A stretch of 8,573 nt of DNA from Ktedonobacteraceae bacterium (GCA_014896635.1 JADBKA010000201.1:1-8573), one strand, 5' to 3'. Shown: positions 1-6,729, counted from the first letter of the stretch. Notes: generated by a model not told the origin, from the letters alone. Numbers and translations: made by a program.

Positions 1-341
1 CTACAGACGAATACTGTTTATTCAAATTCTGGCTCAGCCAGTTATGGAGGTGCAGCGCATGGCAAAGCACATATACACGTCTACTGTGCTTGTATGCACC
101 TTGTCTACCTTGCTGCCGGTTAATGAGCGAATGCTGTCATACCAGGTTTTCAGCCAGGCTTTCAGGATATAGATGCCTGGCAATCGTGGGCATCCTGGAT
201 GACAGGTCAGCTCATTCCCTCCGCACGGTAGACATTACAATAGAAGGAATGTGGCCGTGTTTTTTTGTTCTTCTTGCAGACAGACCAGAAACCGCAGTGG
301 CATGGTAAAACCCGCGGATTCTGAGCGCAAGACATTTATTC
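1..341. other. 5' region with no supported gene
   Basis: No convincing gene lies here. Plus-strand frame 3 is open from the window edge to a stop at 306-308, and frame 2 is open to a TAG at 170-172. Both translations are rich in Cys, Trp and Arg with no recognisable motif and no good ribosome binding site, so I read them as chance. Visible small structures are a 13-base perfect palindrome CTGGCTCAGCCAG at 29-41 and an imperfect tandem 12-base duplication at 143-166 (CAGGTTTTCAGC then CAGGCTTTCAGG). No tRNA arms were recognised. The rsgA promoter presumably lies here, but no hexamer pair with correct spacing stands out; TACAAT at 236-241 is the best lone -10 candidate. A short 3' remnant of an upstream gene at the very edge cannot be excluded. 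Confidence 0.5.
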
Positions 342-348
342 AGGAGGG
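342..348 (+). promoter_or_regulatory. Ribosome binding site deciding the rsgA TTG start
   Basis: AGGAGGG is a near-perfect Shine-Dalgarno lying 8 bases before the TTG at 357-359. The next in-frame ATG, at 387, has no comparable site and would remove the residues leading into the first strand of the OB fold. This supports initiation at TTG. Confidence 0.8.
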
Positions 349-356
349 AAGATCGC

Positions 357-1400
357 TTGATCAATGGCCCGGCTTTACTCACCGGAATGGTTCTGAACGG
401 AGCGCATGGCATTTACGACGTTCACACTGAAGAAGGCGTTATACGCTGTACGTTGAGAGGCAAGCTCAAGAAAGCTTTTGCCCAGGCTCAGTCACCGAAA
501 GCGCAGGAGAAAATGCGCTCGCGTCCCCTTAAGTCCTCCCCATCCCCAGGCTCACGGAACTTTGAACGCATAGAAAAACGTGACAGTACCGAGCAGCCAT
601 TACCGGCACGCCTCGCTGTAGGCGACTATGTGAAAGTTCGCCGTCTCGATGCACAGACAGGCGTCATTGAGGAGATTCTTCCCCGCCAGAGCGAGCTGGT
701 ACGCAAAGATACAGGATCAACAGAGCGCAAATCCGTACAACAAACGTTGCTGGCAAATCTGGACCAGGTCGTGATTGTGCTCGCTGTGGCGCAACCGGAG
801 CCGCATTTTGGCCTGCTCGACCGCTACCTGGCGATCTGCGAGCACGTGCAGCTCACCGCTCTGATCTGTTTGAACAAGGCCGATCTGTCACACGACAGGC
901 GCGTCGATGACGCCGCCGGCTTATACGGACGACTTGGCTATAAGGTGATATGGACGAGTGTGGTGAGCGGCGAGGGCATCACGGAATTGCGCAGCTTATT
1001 GAGAGATCACACAACCCTTTTCACGGGGCCTTCAGGAGTGGGAAAGTCCTCTCTGGTCAATGCGATTGAACCGGGCATGGCACTGCGCACGGGAATGGTG
1101 AGCAGTGCGACCGGTAAGGGCAGGCACACTACCACCAGTTCACAGCTCTACCGGCTGTCAGAAGGCGGCTGGCTGGCCGACTCGGCGGGTATTCGCGCCC
1201 TCGCCGCCTGGAATATCCCCCCCGAAGAACTGGCTTCCTGCTTCATTGAATTTCGACCCTACCTGGGCGAGTGCGAATTTTCAGACTGCGTGCATATTGA
1301 TGAGGAGGGCTGCGCAGTTATCCAGGCAGTAGAGGACGGCGTGATCGACGAGTACCGCTATCGCAGCTACGTGCGCATGTATACCGGCGAAGAACGATAA
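357..1400 (+). CDS. rsgA: Ribosome small-subunit biogenesis GTPase RsgA
   Basis: This is a circularly permuted GTPase (YloQ/YjeQ family) that in known members binds the maturing 30S subunit and checks its decoding centre late in assembly. The 347-residue product has an N-terminal OB fold (about 8-100, with the RGKLKKA stretch at 34-40). The permuted GTPase domain carries G4 NKAD at 173-176, then the P-loop GPSGVGKSS at 224-232, a G2-like GRHTTT at 255-260 and G3 DSAG at 275-278. A C-terminal zinc knuckle C-X4-C-X-H-X5-C uses Cys306, Cys311, His313 and Cys319. G3 reads DSAG where most members have DTPG or DSPG. A basic, Ser/Pro-rich insert (about 42-85) sits in an OB-fold loop and accounts for the length above the roughly 300 residues of Bacillus members. 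The TTG start is chosen on the strong Shine-Dalgarno. It appears monocistronic and converges on the methyltransferase gene. Confidence 0.96.
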   Translation: MINGPALLTGMVLNGAHGIYDVHTEEGVIRCTLRGKLKKAFAQAQSPKAQEKMRSRPLKSSPSPGSRNFERIEKRDSTEQPLPARLAVGDYVKVRRLDAQTGVIEEILPRQSELVRKDTGSTERKSVQQTLLANLDQVVIVLAVAQPEPHFGLLDRYLAICEHVQLTALICLNKADLSHDRRVDDAAGLYGRLGYKVIWTSVVSGEGITELRSLLRDHTTLFTGPSGVGKSSLVNAIEPGMALRTGMVSSATGKGRHTTTSSQLYRLSEGGWLADSAGIRALAAWNIPPEELASCFIEFRPYLGECEFSDCVHIDEEGCAVIQAVEDGVIDEYRYRSYVRMYTGEER

Positions 1401-1473
1401 ATAAAAATAAGCAAGTTGCAGAGATCCAGTGAGCCTGAGCCTGCCAGCCCTCTGGACCTCTCTCTGCTCTTGC
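1401..1473 (-). terminator. Intrinsic terminator of the methyltransferase gene
   Basis: Arms at 1411-1429 and 1452-1473 form an imperfect stem: GCAAG pairs with CTTGC at the base, GCAGAG with CTCTGC, and CCAG with CTGG at the tip. The right arm carries a few extra bases. Read on the minus strand, the stem is followed directly by TTATTTTTAT (1410-1401), so the polarity fits termination of the minus-strand gene ending at 1483. The tip A-C mismatch of the plus-strand RNA becomes a U-G wobble in the minus-strand RNA. No U tract follows it in the plus direction, so rsgA transcription may be stopped less efficiently here. Confidence 0.65.
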
Positions 1474-1482
1474 CTGCCCACA

Positions 1483-2313
1483 TTACGACGCTGGCGTTTC
1501 CTGTTTGCAGAGGACAAATTGACGGTAATCAACATCCCCCGATTTGAGCGACTGATACATTTTTGATCCTCGTAAAGCTGCAAAGTACGCGAAAGCTCCT
1601 TGCATAATTTTTGGAACCCCCTGTTCAATCAGCTTCAATTTACGCTCATGTTCGAGATCTAATGCCTTCAGCACGTTAGCATTGATGCATGCCTCTTTTA
1701 TGATTGTTAAGCCAGAACCACGTAACTGCTGGCGTAAGAGGCTGACCGCATCTCTGTTGCGATAGTCGGCAAAGAGGAAGTAGCCACCGGGACGAAGCAC
1801 CCTGAAAACTTCAGAGAGAAAAACGGTCATATGACCGTAGCCATAGGAAGATTCTATATTGACGATAATGTCAAAAGATTGATCTTCAAAGGGTAAGGAC
1901 TCCGCATCTCCATATATGAAGCGAAGATTCTCAATACAGTGATAGCTATTGCAAAACGCAACCGCTTTTTTAGAGATGTCCACCCCCGTCATGAAATGTG
2001 GTTGCAGGTAGCGCGTGATGTATGACGCCCCGCCTCCCCGCCCGCTGCCTACTTCCAGCACATCGCGCCCGCTCAGATCAACCGCTCCTGCCACACGATG
2101 ATACATCTGAATGCAATAGCGATTAACCTGGTCGCTTTCTTTCAATGCAATCGGCTGCTCTTCATCGGTATCGAGAGGAGCATAGCCCAGATTCATGAAG
2201 GTCATGAGGGCCTCTTTGTCCAGGGTGGACAGGTATTGGAACCAGTTCCTGATAAGAAATCGTCTTACGTCCGGTGATACACTACATGCTGTATCAAAAA
2301 GTTGTGCCAGCAT
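1483..2313 (-). CDS. Class I SAM-dependent methyltransferase, phthiotriol-type
   Basis: This cytosolic class I methyltransferase of 276 residues probably methylates a hydroxyl on a lipid, polyketide or similar small molecule. The Rossmann core shows motif I VLEVGSGRGGG at 85-95, the acidic loop VDIS at 111-114, GDAESLPF at 135-142 and RVLRPGGYF at 171-179. The N-terminal FMNLGY (39-44) and the NRYCIQMYHRVA stretch (64-75), with the C-terminal YQSLKSGDVDYRQF region, resemble from memory the mycobacterial phthiotriol/phenolphthiotriol dimycocerosate methyltransferases (Rv2952 type). The substrate is inferred from family only, since no polyketide synthase or lipid gene is nearby. The ATG is well supported by AGAGGAGA (2324-2317), 3 bases upstream. 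It lies 199 bases behind the ATPase stop, so it probably has its own promoter. A terminator follows at 1401-1473. Confidence 0.85.
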   Translation of the reverse strand: MLAQLFDTACSVSPDVRRFLIRNWFQYLSTLDKEALMTFMNLGYAPLDTDEEQPIALKESDQVNRYCIQMYHRVAGAVDLSGRDVLEVGSGRGGGASYITRYLQPHFMTGVDISKKAVAFCNSYHCIENLRFIYGDAESLPFEDQSFDIIVNIESSYGYGHMTVFLSEVFRVLRPGGYFLFADYRNRDAVSLLRQQLRGSGLTIIKEACINANVLKALDLEHERKLKLIEQGVPKIMQGAFAYFAALRGSKMYQSLKSGDVDYRQFVLCKQETPAS

Positions 2314-2512
2314 TTCTCTCCTCTTTCATATCAGTTTTTGTAATTCACTTTGTGACATATTCACTTGCTGTGAGAAAGAATAGCAGACAACTGTTACGAT
2401 AATTTGTCAGGCCATAGCAAAGGGGTGAAAATCCTTTAATCTTTTGATAAATTTCGTTACAGTTTTGTGTCATGATTTTGAAAACAGTCGAAACAAGAGC
2501 GCGTGGGAAAAT
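2314..2512. promoter_or_regulatory. AT-rich spacer with direct repeat upstream of the methyltransferase
   Basis: This gap is clearly richer in A and T than the flanking genes and should hold the methyltransferase promoter on the minus strand. I find no hexamer pair with good spacing. It contains an exact 8-base direct repeat ATTCACTT at 2343-2350 and 2359-2366 (AAGTGAAT on the minus strand), 16 bases start to start, beginning about 30 bases before the methyltransferase ATG. No clear terminator for the transporter operon is visible after 2513. Confidence 0.4.
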
Positions 2513-4108
2513 TCAGTTTTTGCCGTGAGAGCCGCCTCCACCGGTCATCAGAATACCCAGTTGCTCCTCGCTGGTGTCGGGACTCACGATATCCACGATA
2601 CGACCCTCGTACATGACCGCGATGCGGTCGGAGAGCGAGCGGATCTCATCAAGTTCGGCTGAAACGAGCAGCACGGCTTTGCCAGAATCGCGTTCCTCGA
2701 TCAGGCGCCGGTGGATGAACTCGATAGCTCCGATATCGACGCCGCGTGTGGGTTGTGCGGCAATCAACGCGGTAGGACGACAGGCCAGTTCGCGTGCAAT
2801 GATGACTTTCTGCTGATTGCCGCCGGAAAGCGAGCGTACAGGCACTTCAATTGAAGGAGTACGCACGTCGAAATCCCTGACCAGTTTGCGCGCCCAGTTC
2901 GCAATCGCGGAGAGCAGCAGGGTAAAGCCGCGCCAGGAGAACTCCGGCCAGCGCTGGCGGCCCAGGATCGAGTTTTCCTCAATCGTTTCGGTAATCACCA
3001 GGCCACAGCCGCGCCGGTCCTCTGGAATATGAGCCAGGCCAAGCCGGCGTGAGGCGCGAGCGTCCAGCGTGGTGATATCGTATGTATCAACGGGCCTGCC
3101 TTCTTTGATGGCGGTGATCGTGACTTTGCCGCTGCTCACCTTGCGCATACCTGTCAGTGCCTCGACCAGCTCGCTCTGCCCGTTGCCTTCGACGCCCGCG
3201 ATGCCCAGAATTTCGCCGGCATGCACATCGAAGCTGACGCCGTGTAACACCTCCAGTCCGCGATCAGAATTTGCGTGCAGATCTTCCACGTGCAGCACCA
3301 CCGGACCGGGGGCCGCCGGCCTCTTCTGCACGCGCAGCAGCACCTCGCGTCCGACCATCAGGCGCGCGATCTCTGCCTGGTTTGTCTCGCGCGTCACCAG
3401 TTCACCGGCGTTTTTGCCTCGCCGCAGGACCGTGATCCTATCAGTCAACTCCAGCACTTCGCGCAGCTTGTGCGTAATAAAAATCACCGTTTTGCCCTGT
3501 GCTACCAGGCCGCGAATCACGGTGAAAAGATCATCCGTCTCCTGTGGCGTGAGCACGCCCGTTGGCTCATCCATAATCAGAATATCGGCGCCCCGGTAGA
3601 GCACTTTGAGAATCTCTACCCGCTGCTGCAAGCCGATGGAGAGTTTTTCGACGAGCGCATCAGGATCGATGGGCAGCCCGTAGCGCTGGCTCAGGGTGAG
3701 GATCTCATTGCGCGCTTTGCGGTGGTCATAAATGCCAGCCAGTCCGCCCGGCTCGCGTCCGAGCACGATGTTCTCGGCGACCGTCAGGGGTGGGATGAGC
3801 ATAAAGTGCTGGTGAACCATGCCGATGCCCAGGCGGATAGCGTCGCGGGGACCATGAATGGTCGCTTTCTGGCCGTTGATGAAAATTTCCCCGCTATCGG
3901 GCTTGATCAGTCCGTACAGGACATTCATCAAAGTGGTTTTGCCGGCGCCGTTTTCGCCAACCAGGGCGTGGATCTCTCCTCTGGCAACCGAGAGGTTCAC
4001 GTGATCGTTGGCAATCACACCGGGCCAGGCTTTACAGATCTCGCGCATTTCTACGGCAAGCGGGACTGCTCGCTCCTGCGTCGGAGTTACTACTGAACGC
4101 TCTTGCAT
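2513..4108 (-). CDS. BMP-family sugar/nucleoside ABC importer ATPase, two NBDs
   Basis: This is the motor subunit of an importer of the RbsA/XylG/YufO type, with two fused nucleotide-binding domains on the cytoplasmic face. Numbered from the chosen start (531 residues), domain 1 has Walker A GENGAGKTT at 51-59, Q-loop VHQHF at 98-102, signature LSIGLQQR at 156-163, Walker B LIMDEPT at 177-183 and the switch His213. Domain 2 has the degenerate Walker A GVEGNGQSE at 305-313, signature LSGGNQQK at 427-434 and AAQPTRG at 450-456, the lineage's usual degenerate form. The QPTRGVDIGAIEFI stretch favours the nucleoside (BMP-associated) branch. The ATG at 4108-4106 has AAGGAG (4125-4120) 11 bases upstream. 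An in-frame ATG at 4195 would add 29 residues, but it sits inside a hairpin arm and the extra sequence lies before the domain. It is the last gene of a permease-permease-ATPase operon. Confidence 0.93.
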   Translation of the reverse strand: MQERSVVTPTQERAVPLAVEMREICKAWPGVIANDHVNLSVARGEIHALVGENGAGKTTLMNVLYGLIKPDSGEIFINGQKATIHGPRDAIRLGIGMVHQHFMLIPPLTVAENIVLGREPGGLAGIYDHRKARNEILTLSQRYGLPIDPDALVEKLSIGLQQRVEILKVLYRGADILIMDEPTGVLTPQETDDLFTVIRGLVAQGKTVIFITHKLREVLELTDRITVLRRGKNAGELVTRETNQAEIARLMVGREVLLRVQKRPAAPGPVVLHVEDLHANSDRGLEVLHGVSFDVHAGEILGIAGVEGNGQSELVEALTGMRKVSSGKVTITAIKEGRPVDTYDITTLDARASRRLGLAHIPEDRRGCGLVITETIEENSILGRQRWPEFSWRGFTLLLSAIANWARKLVRDFDVRTPSIEVPVRSLSGGNQQKVIIARELACRPTALIAAQPTRGVDIGAIEFIHRRLIEERDSGKAVLLVSAELDEIRSLSDRIAVMYEGRIVDIVSPDTSEEQLGILMTGGGGSHGKN

Positions 4109-4153
4109 CGCTGTATTCGCTCCTTTTTCCTTCTCTTTTCTCGCATAAGTTTG

Positions 4154-4214
4154 AAAAAACTGTGTGGGAAATGAGGGAAGGAATTTCACCCTCATTGCCT
4201 GGAGACCTCATTTC
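4154..4214 (-). promoter_or_regulatory. Intra-operon alternative hairpins between permease and ATPase
   Basis: In the minus-strand transcript AATGAGGG (4196-4189) pairs perfectly with CCCTCATT (4177-4170) across an 11-base loop. An upstream copy, GAAATGAGG (4214-4206), pairs perfectly with CCTCATTTC (4176-4168). The two stems share the right arm, so only one can form at a time. Six Ts (4159-4154) follow 8-10 bases later. The arrangement resembles an attenuator or processing site, though the T run is detached from the stem, which weakens a terminator reading. It lies within the 113-base gap between the second permease stop and the chosen ATPase start. Confidence 0.4.
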
Positions 4215-4221
4215 ACATGGC

Positions 4222-5169
4222 TTATTCCGTGCCAGGCTCATAAGGTACACCATCGGCGGCAGGTGCAACCGTGCGACCTACCAGCCCGACCAGGGCGACC
4301 AGCGTGAGCAGGTAGGGCAGCGTGTTGAGCAGATCAGGCGAGACGCCTGTCTCCTGCAAGCGCGGGCTGAGCGCCTCTCCCAAGCCGAAGACCAGGCAGG
4401 CGCCAGCAGCTCCTAGTGGGATATATTTGCCAAAAATCATGGCCGCCAGGGCGATAAAGCCTGTGCCGGCAGTCATGTTCGAGTTGAAAATGCCAGAGAT
4501 GCCAAGCGAGAGGAACGCTCCAGCCAGCCCGGAGAGCAGACCACTCCCCACCACACAGCAGTAGCGGATCATATAGACGTTGATGCCGGCAGTATCGGCA
4601 GCCTGGGGATGCTCACCAACGGCTCTGATACGCAGGCCAATGTTAGTGTGGAAGAGCAAAAATTGAATGCCGATCAGGATGAGCAGTGCGGCGTAGAAAA
4701 TAACGTTCTGTTGAAAGAACACCGGGCCGATGAAAGGAATTTGAGAGAGCGGTCCCAGCGAGACCAACGGCAGGCGCAAGGCATTGGATAGCGCCGGGAC
4801 GCCTTTTGCAGATGTCTGCACGAACAGGAGATAGTTGGTGAGGCCCAGTGCTGCTAGATTGATCGCAATGCCGCTCACAATCTGGTCAGCTTTAAAATTG
4901 ATCGAAATAATGGCATGCACAAGAGCCATCGCTCCCCCGGCGAGCATGGCGATGATGACTCCGCCGATCACGCTGTTTGTCGCCAGAGCGCCCATCACGC
5001 CCGCATAGGCGCCGGTCAGCATCATTCCTTCCATAGCAATGTTGACGACCCCGCTGCGCTCAGAAATAACGCCACCGAGCGCCGGCAGTAGCAGCAGCGC
5101 CGCGAACTGCAAGGACGCAGCCCACAGATCGCTGGAGGTCAGAACACGCAGCAATACTTGAAAAAACAT
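4222..5169 (-). CDS. BMP-family ABC importer permease, YufQ-like
   Basis: This integral membrane subunit belongs to the BPD_transp_2 permease family and is thought to form half of the translocation path with the 453-residue permease. Its 315 residues are dominated by hydrophobic stretches, about eight or nine spans (for example 16-36, 66-90, 96-116, 152-173, 203-223, 235-258, 281-298). Family landmarks are SGVVNIAMEGMML at 39-51, in the first conserved block, and AVGEHPQAADTAGI at 183-196, the cytoplasmic loop that likely contacts the ATPase. The C-terminal tail is short and polar. Its ATG lies 2 bases past the stop of the upstream permease, with AAGGA (5182-5178) inside that gene 8 bases away, so translation is probably coupled. 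By family the cargo is nucleosides, or less likely a simple sugar. The substrate cannot be read from the sequence. Confidence 0.92.
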   Translation of the reverse strand: MFFQVLLRVLTSSDLWAASLQFAALLLLPALGGVISERSGVVNIAMEGMMLTGAYAGVMGALATNSVIGGVIIAMLAGGAMALVHAIISINFKADQIVSGIAINLAALGLTNYLLFVQTSAKGVPALSNALRLPLVSLGPLSQIPFIGPVFFQQNVIFYAALLILIGIQFLLFHTNIGLRIRAVGEHPQAADTAGINVYMIRYCCVVGSGLLSGLAGAFLSLGISGIFNSNMTAGTGFIALAAMIFGKYIPLGAAGACLVFGLGEALSPRLQETGVSPDLLNTLPYLLTLVALVGLVGRTVAPAADGVPYEPGTE

Positions 5170-5171
5170 CG

Positions 5172-6533
5172 TTACTTTCCTTCTCCCTGCTCAGAATGAT
5201 CCTCACCCGTTCCCAGTTTTGCACTGGTGCCAGGAATGCCTTTGCTCACGCCGTTCCCACTGCCATTGTCGTTATTCACTGCTCCATTGAGCGGTGCAGC
5301 GGTTTCGCCTGCGCCGATACTCCCGGCAACCAGAGGAGCTTTCCGGCTAAAAGGTATCCAGGATGGTAGCGCACGCTGGATAGCCGGCAGGAATTTGGCA
5401 GCAATACTGAAAAGGACCAGTGCCTGCAAAATAAAAATCAGGTCAACGGGAATGTTGGCGCTAATCTGCATCTGTGTACTGCCCTGGCGCAAGCCGCCAA
5501 AGAGCAGTGAGCCGAGCAGAACGCCGGTGGCAGTAGTGCGACCGAGCAGCGCGACACCGATGGCATCGAAGCCGGTGCTGTCGGTGCTGAACGTAGTGGC
5601 GATCAACTGGTAGGGAAACTGGCCCATCAGGCGAAAAGCGCCAGCCAGTCCGGCGAAAGCGCCAGCCAGCGCCATTGCCAGCACCAGGTTGCGCCCGATG
5701 GGAATGCCGGCGTATCTGGCCGCGCGTGGATTCTGACCGATGACGCGAATCTCATAGCCAAAGGTGGTACGCCTGGTGATAAACCAGTAGACGACGAGGG
5801 CAATCAGGGCAAAGAAGAAACTCACATCAACAAGATACTGTTCGGGCTGAGGAATAGGGGGAAAAATATGGCCAAGCGTATTGTTGTAAAACATGGCGAT
5901 GCTCGGCAGTGTCGCTTGGAGCGGAATGGAAGGAGTCTGGTTGGCCTGCTGGGGCGCTTTGAAAGGGCCATTAATAAAATAGTCGGCCACGTGGAATGCG
6001 ATCCAGTTCAACATGATAGTCGTGACCACCTCGTGCGCACCGCGCCATGCTTTAAGCAGGCCCACAATGCCACCCCAGATGGCCCCGGCCAGGGCGCTGC
6101 TCACGATCAGCAGGGGGATCAAGAGCCAGCCGGGTGCGGCAGGCAGTTTGAAGGCGATGATGCCGGCGGTCATGGCGCCAACCGCGAGCTGGCCCTCGGC
6201 TCCAATGTTAAAGAGGCCAACACGGGCCGCTATGGCGACCGAGAGGCCCGTCAGAATCAGCGCGCCTACTTTAATCAGCGTGTAAGAGAGGCTCTGTACA
6301 TCGCCGAACGAGCCAAGATAGAGATACTGGTAGGCGCTGAAAGCAGCAGCAAAGCGGCTCTCCAGCGAGCCGGGCGTCGTCAGGAGAATGACAACGCCGC
6401 CCGCAACGATTGCCAGTACGACGGCGAAAAGCGGGCGGCCAAGCGCGGCTCCTATTTTTTGCAGCCGGGCGATGGCTCGTGGAACAGGTGGGCGAGAGCC
6501 GGTGATCCCGCGCTGCTCAGTTGGCACAGCCAT
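5172..6533 (-). CDS. BMP-family ABC importer permease, YufP-like
   Basis: This is the larger permease of the importer, first gene of its operon, with 453 residues from the chosen start. A short cytoplasmic N-terminus leads to a first membrane span near 33-52, a long extracytoplasmic loop, then the conserved ARVGLFNIGAEGQLAVGA block (103-120) and GAHEVVTTIMLNWIA (165-179). A further loop and several spans follow, with the ATPase-contact loop GQNPRAARYAGI at 266-277. The last 55 or so residues are a Gly/Asn/Ser-rich, low-complexity tail that the family does not usually need. The ATG at 6533-6531 has AGGAG (6544-6540) 6 bases upstream. An in-frame ATG at 6623 would add 30 residues, but it lies upstream of the predicted transcription start and inside the promoter. 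Nucleoside import is the family-based guess. No binding lipoprotein gene is adjacent. Confidence 0.92.
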   Translation of the reverse strand: MAVPTEQRGITGSRPPVPRAIARLQKIGAALGRPLFAVVLAIVAGGVVILLTTPGSLESRFAAAFSAYQYLYLGSFGDVQSLSYTLIKVGALILTGLSVAIAARVGLFNIGAEGQLAVGAMTAGIIAFKLPAAPGWLLIPLLIVSSALAGAIWGGIVGLLKAWRGAHEVVTTIMLNWIAFHVADYFINGPFKAPQQANQTPSIPLQATLPSIAMFYNNTLGHIFPPIPQPEQYLVDVSFFFALIALVVYWFITRRTTFGYEIRVIGQNPRAARYAGIPIGRNLVLAMALAGAFAGLAGAFRLMGQFPYQLIATTFSTDSTGFDAIGVALLGRTTATGVLLGSLLFGGLRQGSTQMQISANIPVDLIFILQALVLFSIAAKFLPAIQRALPSWIPFSRKAPLVAGSIGAGETAAPLNGAVNNDNGSGNGVSKGIPGTSAKLGTGEDHSEQGEGK

Positions 6534-6539
6534 AGAGGT

Positions 6540-6544
6540 CTCCT
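6540..6544 (-). promoter_or_regulatory. Ribosome binding site deciding the permease start
   Basis: AGGAG on the minus strand lies 6 bases before the ATG at 6533-6531. It selects this start over the upstream in-frame ATG at 6623-6621, which has no such site and falls in the promoter's -35 region. Confidence 0.75.
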
Positions 6545-6593
6545 GTTTTGAGCAAGGGAATATATCTGTAAACACGACGGTAATTTGCCCACT

Positions 6594-6623
6594 ATCATAA
6601 CATTGGAATGTCCCAATGGGCAA
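6594..6623 (-). promoter_or_regulatory. Importer operon promoter with operator-like dyad in spacer
   Basis: On the minus strand TTGCCC (6623-6618) and TATGAT (6599-6594) are separated by 18 bases, and TG one base before TATGAT makes it an extended -10. The predicted start of transcription is near 6587, giving a leader of about 54 bases. The spacer is almost wholly filled by the inverted repeat CATTGG-AATGTC-CCAATG (6601-6618). A second pair, TTGCCCA (6585-6591) and TGGGCAA (6617-6623), flanks the promoter. The dyads suggest a regulator site over the promoter, but the regulator is unknown. Confidence 0.5.
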
Positions 6624-6635
6624 TAGTTAACCTCG

Positions 6636-6663
6636 CTCTCTTCAGAGAGGTATCCTCTCTTCA
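6636..6663. promoter_or_regulatory. 17-base palindrome within a 9-base direct repeat
   Basis: AGAGAGGTATCCTCTCT at 6644-6660 is a perfect inverted repeat with 7-base arms around TAT. CTCTCTTCA occurs exactly twice, at 6636-6644 and 6655-6663. The element sits between the two divergent promoters, about 15 bases behind the importer -35 and 65 bases before the glnA -35. It looks like a dimeric protein site or a small duplication, and no gene overlaps it. Confidence 0.45.
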
Positions 6664-6729
6664 TAAAGCGTACCCCAGGCAAAGGGAATCGGAGACACTC
6701 CTACCCTACCCTGAAGCCCCGGAACCCCA

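Noticed and set aside
3..308. Open plus-strand frame at the left edge (about 101 codons)
   Set aside because: Its translation is Cys- and Trp-rich with no family motif, no ribosome binding site at its internal ATG, and overlaps a second equally open frame. It looks like chance.
1401..1473. Bidirectional terminator also serving rsgA
   Set aside because: No T run follows the stem in the plus direction and the stem has an A-C mismatch in that RNA, so only minus-strand termination is supported.
3275..4096. 273-codon plus-strand open frame
   Set aside because: It lies wholly antisense to the ATPase gene, whose two ABC domains are unmistakable. The open frame is a by-product of that gene's codon use.
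4109..4195. 29-residue N-terminal extension of the ATPase from the ATG at 4195
   Set aside because: That ATG lies in a hairpin arm with only a weak GAGG upstream, and the added residues precede the ABC domain. It is not fully excluded.
5868..6551. 227-codon plus-strand open frame
   Set aside because: It is antisense to the larger permease, and its Arg/Gln/Ala-rich translation has no motif or plausible start signal.
6534..6623. 30-residue extension of the larger permease from the ATG at 6623
   Set aside because: The region contains the likely promoter and transcript start, while the ATG at 6533 has an ideal ribosome binding site.
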